Below are positions 34,264 through 42,125 of a stretch of 64,000 nt of DNA, piece by piece. Every line of letters starts with the position of its first letter. Position 1 is the first letter of the stretch. Source of the stretch: Planctomycetota bacterium. Its GTDB lineage: Bacteria > Planctomycetota > Planctomycetia > Gemmatales > Gemmataceae. The notes below the pieces were generated by a model, which saw only the letters and a program-made list of their open reading frames with translations, did no database searches and was not told where the DNA came from. The stretch lies in contig JAIOPV010000250.1 of the NCBI GenBank assembly GCA_021413735.1, positions 1-64,000 on the forward strand. The letters run 5' to 3'. The position numbers and the translations under genes were made by a program.

Positions 34264-34272
34264 TGGTATAAT
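34264..34272 (+). promoter_or_regulatory. Extended -10 promoter for diadenylate-cyclase-like gene
   Basis: TGGTATAAT is a perfect extended -10 box, 77 bases upstream of the ATG at 34350. The -35 region is weak, as expected for extended -10 promoters. It starts 17 bases past the stop codon of the giant gene. Confidence 0.55.
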
Positions 34273-34349
34273 GACACGAACGTCATCGCGGACAAAGTGT
34301 CAGTTCGTCTAGCATTCCGGGGAATGCGGTTCGCCCTCAGGGGAAAACG

Positions 34350-35504
34350 ATGCCTCGAAGAGATCAGGTGAAGGAGGGGCTGATTGAGTGGCAAGTGGTG
34401 GACAAGGGGGCGCCGAGTTTTGAAACACTCGTGGACGAGGTTGAATACGCACTTTTCCCACCGAAGCACGAGGGAGAAGTGCCGACCTACGGTTGCGTGG
34501 TCTTGGAAAAGGCACCGAGTTCGGAAGAGGCTGATGGGAAGCTCAAAAAAGTCAGTAGAGAAATGGCCAGGGAGATGGCGGACGGTATCGCATCGTTCGC
34601 CGTTGTCGGAAAGAGCAAGTATGCACACGTCGCTCTTTTTGCCTCAGCAAATGACGAAGAGAGTCGGTTGATCGAGTTGGCGAACAAGTGGAAGGGATTT
34701 CTCGTTCATCGAAATGGAAAAGGAGTTGTTCGGGTATTCGCAAAACAGGCAATTCATATCTACGAAGCGGGCGAGTGGCTGATACGGCCGCACGCCGAAT
34801 CCGTGGTTTCGGACGTGATTACCGCAGCTCCGCAAGTCATAATCAACACACTGGACGGCATGCTTGAATTGGCGTTCCACGCACTCAGCCCGGCAAACGT
34901 GGGGACGACGCTCGTGCTCTGCCTGAAAAATGCGAAGGCGGCACCGGCCGATGGCATCGACCTGTCCAGCCTCGGGTTGAATGTCTGCGACAAAACGCAC
35001 ATCCCTGCGATTCGCTCGTTGCTCTGCCGCCACGACGGTGCGGTGTTCGTCGCGCCGGACGGAAAGCTCCTGTCAATGGGACACCATTTGCAGAACTCAG
35101 AAAGATCACGAGAGATCATCCCCAAAGTGGGAGGCACCCGGCATACGTCGGCAAAACGGTTCACATTCGACGAGCCACGGGTGATTGCGGTAGTCGTGTC
35201 AGAGGACGGCCCGGTTAGCGTGTTTTCAGACGGTGCAAAAGTAACAGAACTGAACCAGACGTTCGTCGGCGGTACCGCGAGCTATTTAGCATCCCTCGTT
35301 CCCGAGAAGGCACAGGATGTAGAAACGTACATCACGCCGGAGGAGTGCCCGAAGTGCGGTAAGCACTTGGAAGTTGAAGTGGTCATCATTTATGGTTTGC
35401 GGGAACCTGAAACGGGTGAATGCCCCGTATGCGGGGAAACCGTTTATCGGAAGAGCTGCTGGCAGATCATTCCGAGATTAGTGAAGCGGCTGCCAAGCAA
35501 ATAG
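34350..35504 (+). CDS. Diadenylate cyclase (DAC/DisA_N)-domain protein with zinc ribbon
   Basis: This 384-residue protein should make the second messenger c-di-AMP from two ATP if active. The DAC domain (about residues 170-310) has the conserved DGA in RHDGAVFVAPDGKLLSMGHHL. The RHR-type motif follows as GGTRHTSAKRF (Thr in the third position), then IAVVVSEDGPVSVF, matching the DisA_N strand with SEE/D-G. SPANVGTTLVL before it fits the region seen ahead of DAC in archaeal-type enzymes. A C-terminal zinc ribbon (CPKCGKH...CPVCGETVYRKSC) is unusual. The first 170 residues are unassigned. No c-di-AMP phosphodiesterase is evident nearby. Confidence 0.8.
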   Translation: MPRRDQVKEGLIEWQVVDKGAPSFETLVDEVEYALFPPKHEGEVPTYGCVVLEKAPSSEEADGKLKKVSREMAREMADGIASFAVVGKSKYAHVALFASANDEESRLIELANKWKGFLVHRNGKGVVRVFAKQAIHIYEAGEWLIRPHAESVVSDVITAAPQVIINTLDGMLELAFHALSPANVGTTLVLCLKNAKAAPADGIDLSSLGLNVCDKTHIPAIRSLLCRHDGAVFVAPDGKLLSMGHHLQNSERSREIIPKVGGTRHTSAKRFTFDEPRVIAVVVSEDGPVSVFSDGAKVTELNQTFVGGTASYLASLVPEKAQDVETYITPEECPKCGKHLEVEVVIIYGLREPETGECPVCGETVYRKSCWQIIPRLVKRLPSK

Positions 35505-35547
35505 ATGTAATCGCAGAGCCGCACCCGAAGGTACGGCTCGCGTTCAG

Positions 35548-36216
35548 TCACTTCCAACAACGCTTGCAAGTGGCACAAGACGTTCCCACCCGTTTTCCTT
35601 CCGGCGTTTCCGTCGGGCAGATCACGGGCAGAAGCGGCAGCGGAAGTGGTTTCTTCCGCAGTTCGCGGAGTCTGAACAATAGATCGACGCCTTCTGGCAC
35701 CGTCTCGTTCTCTTCCACCATCATCCACGCCACTCGACAGCCTTCCGGCACTTCGCACGGCAAGCCCATGGAACGATCCGCTGAGAGCCAGACGGACATG
35801 TTCGGTAGCTTCGCCAGGTCGCGGATGACCGGCAAGATCGCTGGGACAGTGTACGACCTCGTGTACAGAAAGAAGGTGCAGTGTGAGGATTGCTCCACCA
35901 CCTGCCTGACCTTCTCCGCGTACCCAGGTGAGTACAAATCGCCGACGACATGGAAGCGGACAACCAAGATGCCTTTGCGGTAAATCTCGTCCGCAAGCAA
36001 CCGGGTGAAGTCCTTCCGTTTGCTCATCTCGAAGCACCATTCCAGACGCTCCTTCACTTGCGGAAAGACATAACGACCACGAAGGCCGTAACAGTGGGCT
36101 TCGCATTCTTCGCTCCGGCCAGGACATGCCCGGATAGGAGGAAGATCGAAGTGCCAGATCGAAGCGGAACCGAGTTTCTCGTTTCCGTTGACCAATAAAG
36201 GACGGATGGTGCCCAT
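35548..36216 (-). CDS. Phage-type gene product 88-like protein
   Basis: This 222-residue protein has LVNGNEKLGSASIWHFDLPP and a Cys cluster (ACPGRSEECEAHCYG), followed by a region typical of phage gp88-domain proteins (IRDLAKLPNMSVWLSADRS) and three C-terminal Cys. A metal or Fe-S site is plausible from the Cys pattern. GGGAGGG precedes ATG at 36216. It is convergent with the DAC gene. Its biochemical role is unknown. Confidence 0.65.
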   Translation of the reverse strand: MGTIRPLLVNGNEKLGSASIWHFDLPPIRACPGRSEECEAHCYGLRGRYVFPQVKERLEWCFEMSKRKDFTRLLADEIYRKGILVVRFHVVGDLYSPGYAEKVRQVVEQSSHCTFFLYTRSYTVPAILPVIRDLAKLPNMSVWLSADRSMGLPCEVPEGCRVAWMMVEENETVPEGVDLLFRLRELRKKPLPLPLLPVICPTETPEGKRVGTSCATCKRCWK

Positions 36217-36382
36217 GAACGGCCCTCCCGTACACGCTCGCCTGATGCATCCGAAGTGGTTGCAGAGGTGGTGAGCGAAACGGGAAGATGGCGCACACTT
36301 TGAAGCTTCGCGCAAGCAAACAAATCGCCTGAACGAACGAATCAGCTATGCAATGAATTGCGCATCAACAAACGGGATCGTC

Positions 36383-36520
36383 ATGAAAGTTAAGTGCGAA
36401 GAGTGCGGAAAGAAGTTCGAGCAGCGGACCACATGGCAGAAGTTCTGTTCTGGGTTATGTGGGCTGCGGAACTATAGGAAGCGCAAGAAGGCAACGGTGA
36501 AAGAATCCGGCACACTTTGA
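36383..36520 (+). CDS. Small zinc-finger protein
   Basis: A 45-residue ORF reads MKVKCEECGKKFEQRTTWQK then FCSGLCGLRNYRKRKK, a CxxC-x13-CxxxC zinc site with a basic tail. It is too short for the ORF track. It heads the dense run of small phage-like genes. The ribosome site is weak. Confidence 0.6.
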   Translation: MKVKCEECGKKFEQRTTWQKFCSGLCGLRNYRKRKKATVKESGTL

Positions 36521-36547
36521 AATTGAACAATTACAAGGAGATAGAAA

Positions 36548-36790
36548 ATGGCAAGCATTAGCAACACCCACAACGAATACGCCGCCGCTCTTGACGAGCT
36601 GTTCGACAAGGTCCCAAAGGCGGTGCTGGCAGCGATTGCAGTGTCCGCTCTGACCCGTGGCGGCGACCAGCTCAGCGAAGCCAAAGCACTGCTGGCGAAG
36701 GAATGGGAAATCTTGAACCTGAATGGAATCGTGCCGCAGAGGCCCTGCAAAGAGGCAAAGGCAGCAATGCGCCAGGGGGAGGCGGCATGA
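36548..36790 (+). CDS. Small hypothetical phage-like protein
   Basis: This 80-residue protein (MASISNTHNEYAAALDELFD) is preceded by AAGGAGATAGAAA. Its end overlaps the start of the next gene by 4 bases (ATGA). No domain is recognised. Confidence 0.6.
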   Translation: MASISNTHNEYAAALDELFDKVPKAVLAAIAVSALTRGGDQLSEAKALLAKEWEILNLNGIVPQRPCKEAKAAMRQGEAA

Positions 36791-37080
36791 AGATGGTGAC
36801 GCCGGGGCCGTGGACGATCACGCAATGCGATAAAGGAGGATGGCGTCGGTACATCAAGGGGCCAACCGAGAATCCGCTGTTCGTCATTGCGGAGACCGAT
36901 GAGGAGCACGCACGACTAATCGCCGCTGTGCCTGAAATAGTCGCGGAGTTGAGTCACTATGAAGACGTTATGGAAGCATTTTATCACGGCAAATACAGCC
37001 AGAAACAAGCATGGAAAATGATACGAAACTTATATCAGACCCGACGGGCGCTCGAAAAAGGAGAGGGCGAGGAGGCATGA
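36787..37080 (+). CDS. Phage-type hypothetical protein (TPGPWT family)
   Basis: This 97-residue protein begins MKMVTPGPWTITQCDKGGWR and contains EEHARLIAAVPEIVAEL, a pattern I know from many phage early-region proteins of unknown function. It is coupled by ATGA overlaps on both sides; the tracked upstream start is rejected. Confidence 0.65.
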   Translation: MKMVTPGPWTITQCDKGGWRRYIKGPTENPLFVIAETDEEHARLIAAVPEIVAELSHYEDVMEAFYHGKYSQKQAWKMIRNLYQTRRALEKGEGEEA

Positions 37081-37289
37081 CGAGAAAGTACGACATCGGG
37101 GAGACGTACATCATCAACCACAGTCGGAAGGGAATCTTCGGGCTGAAGGTGACGGGGCAGGACGGAGAATGGCTACACGGAGTGGTAGCAGGCGGAACTG
37201 CAAAAGCGATGCTGGGTTACAACTTCCGAGAAGCTGGCGAGGAGATCACGGTGAGGAAGTCGCAAATCCGCAGCGCGGCCAATGGATAA
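37077..37289 (+). CDS. Small hypothetical protein
   Basis: This 70-residue protein (MTRKYDIGETYIINHSRKGI) is coupled to the previous gene by ATGA overlap. It is beta-rich and basic; no family is recognised. Confidence 0.55.
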   Translation: MTRKYDIGETYIINHSRKGIFGLKVTGQDGEWLHGVVAGGTAKAMLGYNFREAGEEITVRKSQIRSAANG

Positions 37290-37334
37290 CGGTTACAGAC
37301 ACCTACAGAACACAGCAATAACAAGGAGATAAAA

Positions 37335-37616
37335 ATGACGCAAGCACTGCAAGATACGCCCAAGCGGCCCATCGAAAGAATCATCACGGTGATCTGTGAT
37401 TTCCTGCCCTCTATCGGCAAGATCAAAGAGCACAAATTTATAACAAGCCTTGGGGCAAAAATCAACTTCGTGCGATGTGAACCGAGCAATATGTCTCCGG
37501 GGTATTACCTAAATTTTCTAGACGCGAGCAGCGGTCAATATTGGGTATCAGCTGAGCTTCGTGAGTTGGCGGAGGAATGCCTGATGCTCGCAGATCATCT
37601 CGATGGCAAGAAGTAA
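37335..37616 (+). CDS. Small hypothetical protein
   Basis: This 93-residue protein (MTQALQDTPKRPIERIITVI) has AAGGAGAT before the ATG. It lies just upstream of an HNH endonuclease gene. No domain is recognised. Confidence 0.55.
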   Translation: MTQALQDTPKRPIERIITVICDFLPSIGKIKEHKFITSLGAKINFVRCEPSNMSPGYYLNFLDASSGQYWVSAELRELAEECLMLADHLDGKK

Positions 37617-37660
37617 GAACGTTTAACGGTCTAGCCCACTGGGGCGGAAAGGAGGTGAAG

Positions 37661-38248
37661 GTGGTTAAAGAGATTATCTGCAAGAACGGTGAAGTGGCCC
37701 TGTGCGACGACGAGGACTTTCCCCTCCTCTCCCGGTTCATCTGGTACATGGGCAGCGCCGTGGACAAGGGCAAGCCTTACCCGTGCTGCTTTATCTACGG
37801 GAAGCAAAACACCCGGAAGCAAATCTTCATGCACCAGATGGTGATGGCTGGTGCCTACGGCGTGGATCACATCGACAACGACTCGATGAACAACCAGAAA
37901 AGCAACTTCCGGACGGCAACGTACCAGGAAAATGGCTGGAACTCGCGGAAGCAGAACTCTGCCCACGGCAAGCCATGCACGTCGAAATACAAGGGTGTAA
38001 TGTACGCTCCGCTCCGAGATACGCCGCGCTGGCTGGTGACGTTCAAATACGTTGAGCCGGGTCAACACAAGCGCGATGGGAGGATGGTCCGGGTTGGGTA
38101 CTTCTTCGACGAAGACGAAGCTGGACGCGCTTACAACCGCGAAATCGTGAAGTACCGGGGTGAACGCGCTTGGTTAAACCCGGTGCCTGAACAGCAACGA
38201 TCGAGGGATACAAACCACCAGGAGGAATTATGCAGCTCGAAGGAATGA
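37661..38248 (+). CDS. HNH homing-type endonuclease with AP2 DNA-binding domain
   Basis: This 195-residue protein begins with VVKEIICKNGEVALCDDEDFPLLSRFIWY, the usual start of HNH-AP2 homing enzymes. The HNH core is IFMHQMVMAGAYGVDHIDNDSMNNQKSNFRTAT. An AP2 domain follows: SKYKGVMYAPLRDTPRWLVTF...FFDEDEAGRAYNREI. GTG at 37661 follows AAAGGAGGTGAAG, a strong site. It is free-standing, between unrelated small genes, and probably mobile in its own right. Confidence 0.9.
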   Translation: MVKEIICKNGEVALCDDEDFPLLSRFIWYMGSAVDKGKPYPCCFIYGKQNTRKQIFMHQMVMAGAYGVDHIDNDSMNNQKSNFRTATYQENGWNSRKQNSAHGKPCTSKYKGVMYAPLRDTPRWLVTFKYVEPGQHKRDGRMVRVGYFFDEDEAGRAYNREIVKYRGERAWLNPVPEQQRSRDTNHQEELCSSKE

Positions 38249-38394
38249 CAAGTTTAGAGGCAAGGATTGTTGAGGCGATGCGCCGGGTCGAAACAGAGTT
38301 GCCAGCGGGAGAGCTTTCGACATCGCTCGTGGTTGTGCTTTCGGATGCTGTCCACGAATTGCAGAGAAACCGTGGCGCGTGGCCACAAGTATGA
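38230..38394 (+). CDS. Small hypothetical protein
   Basis: A 54-residue ORF (MQLEGMTSLEARIVEAMRRV) with AGGAGG 4 bases before the ATG. It overlaps the end of the HNH gene and the start of the next gene (ATGA at 38391). It is too short for the ORF track. Confidence 0.6.
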   Translation: MQLEGMTSLEARIVEAMRRVETELPAGELSTSLVVVLSDAVHELQRNRGAWPQV

Positions 38395-38975
38395 AGCCAG
38401 TCATGCAATCAGGACCAGATGACTGCTTTTCAGCCTGCCTCGCAAGCGTCATGGAATTGCCGCTCGAAGCCGTCCCCAAGTTCTTCGAGATCGCGGGGAA
38501 AGACGAAACCGAGTGGTGGAAGGCCATCAAGGCATGGCTGGCGACGCACGGCTGGGGCGTCATCAACATCGACTGTAATGCCTTCAAGCTACGGCGTATC
38601 GACGGCTACCTGATTGTTGCGGGGGAGTCAGCGCGGGGCGTGGATCACTCTACGGTCTGGCACAAGGGGAAGCTGGTACACGATCCGCACCCTGAGCAGA
38701 ACGGGATCAAAGAGCCGCGCGAGCTCGACCTGCTCTACCCGCTCGACCCTGCCAAAATGCGACTGAAGGAGTCGCCAGTGAGCGGACGGCATGTCGGGGA
38801 TTTCGATGCATACGTCCAAGACGAACGGGAGAAGTCAGCTCGCCAGGAAGCTGAAGGACGAGTTCTTGCGGTCCGGGGCAGCCACGATGCACCAGGATTT
38901 GAAGCCTGCGTGGAGGCCGAAATGGTCAACATCGCGGAGGAGAATGTATCGAGGGAGCCGGATTCCGCCGCATGA
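38391..38975 (+). CDS. C39-like (papain-fold) protein, phage type
   Basis: This 194-residue protein opens MKPVMQSGPDDCFSACLASV, with the likely nucleophilic Cys, and has DHSTVWHKGKLVHDPHP, with the His/Asp part. That pattern is seen in phage proteins with a peptidase C39-like fold. Activity is unproven. The tail after about residue 130 is low in homology signals. ATG at 38391 overlaps the previous stop. Confidence 0.65.
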   Translation: MKPVMQSGPDDCFSACLASVMELPLEAVPKFFEIAGKDETEWWKAIKAWLATHGWGVINIDCNAFKLRRIDGYLIVAGESARGVDHSTVWHKGKLVHDPHPEQNGIKEPRELDLLYPLDPAKMRLKESPVSGRHVGDFDAYVQDEREKSARQEAEGRVLAVRGSHDAPGFEACVEAEMVNIAEENVSREPDSAA

Positions 38976-39044
38976 CCCATCCCGCATCACATCCCTTCAT
39001 CCCGTCCCGCCAGGCCTTGCACGTGGAAGCTGAAGCCGCAGCCG

Positions 39045-39157
39045 TGACGGATCAAGCTGCCAGCGGGACCCTGCCCCCTTCGCTTGACCGTCGCAGCACC
39101 AGCGGCTTCGGGCGCTCCACACAAGGCCCGATTGGCGGGCGGAACAGAAAGGAAGCG
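39045..39157 (+). promoter_or_regulatory. Conserved leader with RTTGG hairpin, copy 1
   Basis: GCCCG-ATTGG-CGGGC (39126-39140) is preceded by ACAAG and followed by GGAACAGAAAGGAAG and ATG. Upstream, CTTCGCTTGA and GCGGCTTC match parts of the leader at 54459. Loop and flanks also match the leader at 49997. Confidence 0.6.
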
Positions 39158-39159
39158 AT

Positions 39160-39450
39160 ATGAAAACGGAACAAACAATTCTTGGCGACGACTGGTGCCG
39201 GAAGCGCATACGTCATCCGCAAGCGATCAGCGAGCGGCCTCGGGTGGGTGAGCTGCTCGAATACGTCTCATCGAAGGGCCGCATCCCGATCAAGGTGACT
39301 CGCCATGATGACACCGCAGGAAGTAACGCCATGTTCTTCTCAGAGTGCGATGGGGGGAATCGCACTGCCGGAATGATTGTCTGGCGTCACAAGGAGGGAC
39401 TTAATCCGCTCCTGCTTAAACGGACAAAGCCCCCCGGAGGGAACACATGA
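39160..39450 (+). CDS. Small hypothetical phage-like protein
   Basis: This 96-residue protein (MKTEQTILGDDWCRKRIRHP) has AAAGGAAG upstream and a conserved hairpin leader. Its stop overlaps the next start (ATGA). No domain is recognised. Confidence 0.6.
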   Translation: MKTEQTILGDDWCRKRIRHPQAISERPRVGELLEYVSSKGRIPIKVTRHDDTAGSNAMFFSECDGGNRTAGMIVWRHKEGLNPLLLKRTKPPGGNT

Positions 39451-39566
39451 CGAGGCAATGCCCAAGCTGCAAGAAGTGCTGCTCCATTCCGCTGGATTCG
39501 CACACTGCAAACCTGATTTGGTGGGCGTGCATCCTTTGCCACACGCAATGGAAGGACAAGCCATGA
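39447..39566 (+). CDS. Small Cys-rich zinc-ribbon peptide
   Basis: A 39-residue ORF reads MTRQCPSCKKCCSIPLDSHT then ANLIWWACILCHTQW, with CxxC-xx-CC and CxxC pairs. It starts in an ATGA overlap with the previous gene and is too short for the ORF track. Confidence 0.55.
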   Translation: MTRQCPSCKKCCSIPLDSHTANLIWWACILCHTQWKDKP

Positions 39567-39597
39567 AAGAGAACGGGACAAAGGGTTCGGGAGGGTT

Positions 39598-39951
39598 ATG
39601 AAATTTTCGCGCAAAATGCAGGATGTCCAAATAAAGAATATCCGCGGCGACTACGAACCAGGCCGCAGTGCATATTTGTCAGATGATGGCCTCTTCGGCG
39701 TTCACCGACACTTCACGTTTGATTGGGAGTGGGTTGTCACCCACATGCCTACCGGTCTTAAATTTCCTTATGAATTTTCTTCTCATACAAAAGCAAAGGC
39801 GTTCGCACGGGAAGTCGCCAAGATTATTGATTGGTCAATCATCAAAGTGAAAATCAACAAAGACACTAGGCAGGTCATTGCCTTCACTCCAAAAGCGGCC
39901 TTCGATAAAGCGCGTGCTGAATGCGGGAATATAGCGGGGAGGTATTTATGA
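39598..39951 (+). CDS. Hypothetical protein
   Basis: This 117-residue protein (MKFSRKMQDVQIKNIRGDYE) is preceded by GGGAGGGTT and coupled by ATGA to the next gene. Base composition is AT-richer than the surroundings. No family is recognised. Confidence 0.6.
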   Translation: MKFSRKMQDVQIKNIRGDYEPGRSAYLSDDGLFGVHRHFTFDWEWVVTHMPTGLKFPYEFSSHTKAKAFAREVAKIIDWSIIKVKINKDTRQVIAFTPKAAFDKARAECGNIAGRYL

Positions 39952-40124
39952 CCAACAGCCTGATAGACGAAATTACTGAAAGGGCGCTGGTCATGCTTGA
40001 CGGAAAATACATCGCAAGAGCGGATGACCGCCAGCGGGAATTGGGATTGGCGTATATCGTGGCGGAGAGAAAAGACCTCGCCCGCGAGATCGCCTCGCTC
40101 ATTCTTGCCGAAGTGTATTTGTAG
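39948..40124 (+). CDS. Small helical hypothetical protein
   Basis: This 58-residue protein (MTNSLIDEITERALVMLDGK) is predicted all-helical and is coupled to the previous gene by ATGA. Its opening resembles MTSNDLIDENSDAALAEALK in the gene at 41605, suggesting distant paralogy. Confidence 0.55.
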   Translation: MTNSLIDEITERALVMLDGKYIARADDRQRELGLAYIVAERKDLAREIASLILAEVYL

Positions 40125-40133
40125 GAGACGGCT

Positions 40134-40331
40134 ATGACCCAACCGATCACGAACACCGTTGACGAAGTTGTCGAGTCAATATGCCGAGCCTTCGACGCAA
40201 GCGACGTGTTCAGGGGCATGCACGGCCTTACCTTTATTTCGTGGAGCCATGGTGGAGTTCCGCATGTACGTGGACATGTCCCTTACAGCCGCATCACCGA
40301 GATGGTTAAGGAGAAACGGAACAATGAGTAA
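40134..40331 (+). CDS. Small hypothetical protein
   Basis: This 65-residue protein (MTQPITNTVDEVVESICRAF) is preceded by TAGGAGACGGCT. It overlaps the next gene by 8 bases. No family is recognised. Confidence 0.5.
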   Translation: MTQPITNTVDEVVESICRAFDASDVFRGMHGLTFISWSHGGVPHVRGHVPYSRITEMVKEKRNNE

Positions 40332-40929
40332 CGCGAGATCCGGAGAGATAATCCTGAAACCGTGCCCGTTCTGCGGTGCTGACGCACGCTTCGTTAAGTG
40401 CGTTGAACCCGACACCCAGCGAGTCGTATGCACCAACGGCGGGAAATGCACGGCATCCCGCGATGAAGTTGATCCCTATGGTTATGCAACCAAGGCAATA
40501 GCAGCGGAAGCCTGGAACACTCGCGTCACCCCGCCAATCGAATCGGAGTCCATTCGCGTCTGTCAATCCTGCAACGGGAATGACTACGACATCCCCTGCG
40601 CCTACCCGAGCGGCGGGATGCCTGGATGCTACCGGGATTTCCGCCTCAACCTGGAAGCAATGCGAGAGATGGCCAAACCCGCCCCGAGCCAGGATCGAGT
40701 GGAGGCCGTTTACGCTGTGTTGGACAAGCGCATTGCTCGTTCAGCAGCCAACAAGCCGACCCTTGAGAACCTTGCGGTGGAGATTCTCGCCGCCCTGCCG
40801 GAGCCGGTGGAGGTGAGCGATGAGGAAATCGACGGCGACACCATGGCCTGCATGAACTGCGTTCATCAGCTTCGGAGCGCCGGCTACCGCATCGTCAAAT
40901 CAACTAAAGCTCAGGTGGAGGAGGCGTGA
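40324..40929 (+). CDS. Lar-like zinc-ribbon protein
   Basis: This 201-residue protein starts EIILKPCPFCGADARFVKC and has VVCTNGGKCTASRD then AIAAEAWNTR, the signature of Lar (restriction alleviation) proteins of phages. A second Cys region (RVCQSCNG) and a phage-type tail follow. If it acts as Lar, it would protect DNA by modulating host type I systems; this is inferred from family. ATG at 40324 overlaps the previous gene. Confidence 0.65.
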   Translation: MSNARSGEIILKPCPFCGADARFVKCVEPDTQRVVCTNGGKCTASRDEVDPYGYATKAIAAEAWNTRVTPPIESESIRVCQSCNGNDYDIPCAYPSGGMPGCYRDFRLNLEAMREMAKPAPSQDRVEAVYAVLDKRIARSAANKPTLENLAVEILAALPEPVEVSDEEIDGDTMACMNCVHQLRSAGYRIVKSTKAQVEEA

Positions 40930-41054
40930 TGAAGTGGGCAATTGCGATTCTGCTGCTCGTCGGCTCGGTAAGCGTCTACCGCTGGAAGGCGTGCGAGAGC
41001 AAGGGCGGGATTTACGTGTATTCCACCTGCCTGAGAAAGGATGCTGCGTTGTGA
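40929..41054 (+). CDS. Small membrane-anchored peptide
   Basis: A 41-residue ORF reads MKWAIAILLLVGSVSVYRWK then ACESKGGIYVYSTCLRKDAAL, with an N-terminal helix and two Cys. GGAGG precedes it. It overlaps the previous stop and the next start (GTGA), and is too short for the ORF track. Confidence 0.55.
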   Translation: MKWAIAILLLVGSVSVYRWKACESKGGIYVYSTCLRKDAAL

Positions 41055-41269
41055 CAAAGGAACCGATCGACGATAGCGACAAAGTGGTGTTCCTCGCCTT
41101 CTCAAACGATAAGGCCCCTTCTGGTGATCGGCACCTCATCGGCTGCAAAGCCTGCCGGAACAAGACATTCACCTGCCGCACGGACCTCGGAGTATGGCCG
41201 GAGATTTATTGTGCGGCGTGTGACGCTCGAATCGGGGCGTTCGGCTGGGCGGAACAGGAGGAAGCATAG
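41051..41269 (+). CDS. Small zinc-ribbon protein
   Basis: This 72-residue protein starts at GTG (41051, overlapping the upstream TGA) and reads VTKEPIDDSDKVVFLAFSND with CKACRNK and CAACDAR pairs. A zinc ribbon is likely. Function is unknown. Confidence 0.55.
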   Translation: MTKEPIDDSDKVVFLAFSNDKAPSGDRHLIGCKACRNKTFTCRTDLGVWPEIYCAACDARIGAFGWAEQEEA

Positions 41270-41409
41270 TGACCCAACTCAAAGTCGCCTGGAGAAAGTC
41301 GCTCTGCCGGATTGGCTTCCACAAGCGGCTGCTAATGGCCGATTGGGTCACGGGTAAAGTGACGGGCTGGGGCTGCTTTTACTGCGCAAGAAGCAAGGAA
41401 ACGAAATGA
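41269..41409 (+). CDS. Small hypothetical protein
   Basis: A 46-residue ORF begins at GTG overlapping the previous TAG (TAGTG), preceded by AGGAGG. It reads MTQLKVAWRKSLCRIGFHKR and is basic. Too short for the ORF track. Confidence 0.5.
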   Translation: MTQLKVAWRKSLCRIGFHKRLLMADWVTGKVTGWGCFYCARSKETK

Positions 41410-41431
41410 ACGGATTCAGAGGAGAGTTAAC

Positions 41432-41608
41432 ATGATATTTCACTGGCCCCAATATACGATGGCATTTTTGGTGCTGCTTTTAGCGGCATCGAACATCACG
41501 AGCCCCACGCAGAAACCGGGCGTTCGCCTAGGATGCGTTGCGGTTGAGCTATTCATCGTTTTTGTCCTGTACTGCGGCGGATTCTGGACTGGCGGGGTAA
41601 TGCCATGA
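41432..41608 (+). CDS. Small two-helix membrane protein
   Basis: A 58-residue ORF has two hydrophobic segments (TMAFLVLLLAASNIT and CVAVELFIVFVLYCGGFW), with GAGGAG before the ATG. The size and topology suit a holin-like or accessory membrane protein, but no lysis genes are visible. Its stop overlaps the next start. Confidence 0.55.
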   Translation: MIFHWPQYTMAFLVLLLAASNITSPTQKPGVRLGCVAVELFIVFVLYCGGFWTGGVMP

Positions 41609-41838
41609 CCAGCAACGATTTGATTGATGAGAACAGTGATGCGGCGCTGGCTGAGGCATTGAAGCACATGCGAACCATTCGCCAGCACTCACGAGTCAAG
41701 CACGCATGCTGGTGCGCCATCATGGATGCCATTTGCGACTTCATTCAGGTGGCTGAGACTGACAGGGCTGACGCAGCACCCAAGATTGCCGACAAGCGTG
41801 CCGCCGAGATGGTCGAGCGGATAAAGGAGTTATGCTGA
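41605..41838 (+). CDS. Small hypothetical protein
   Basis: This 77-residue protein (MTSNDLIDENSDAALAEALK) is helical and coupled to its neighbours by overlapping ATGA starts. It may be related to the gene at 39948. Confidence 0.55.
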   Translation: MTSNDLIDENSDAALAEALKHMRTIRQHSRVKHACWCAIMDAICDFIQVAETDRADAAPKIADKRAAEMVERIKELC

Positions 41839-42125
41839 TGCCCGAATCGCTGATCGAGAAAATCGCCTCGCGGCTAAATTGCCCTTCCTCCGTCAATGGC
41901 TGTGAGCACTGCTTCAGGAAGGCGGCTGAAATCCTCGGCGTTGTAGATGCTCACCGGACACCGGATCGAATAACGCGACAATCTGAGGGCGATAACGCGA
42001 CAATCGAGGCCGCCCTGCTCAAGCAGGCCCTGAAGGCCTGCGCTGGCATGGAGGACATAGAAGATTGCCTGCGGGAATCCCTCACCGTCTATCGAAACCA
42101 CTTCGCAGAAAGCAAAGCAGAATGA
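41832..42125 (+). CDS. Small hypothetical phage-like protein
   Basis: This 97-residue protein (MLMPESLIEKIASRLNCPSS) overlaps the end of the previous gene; ATG at 41838 is an equal alternative. A CEHC motif may bind metal. It is coupled to the next gene by ATGA overlap. Confidence 0.55.
   Translation: MLMPESLIEKIASRLNCPSSVNGCEHCFRKAAEILGVVDAHRTPDRITRQSEGDNATIEAALLKQALKACAGMEDIEDCLRESLTVYRNHFAESKAE

Noticed and set aside
37000-42000. CRISPR arrays or long tandem repeats
   Set aside because: No regularly spaced identical repeats were seen anywhere in the window.
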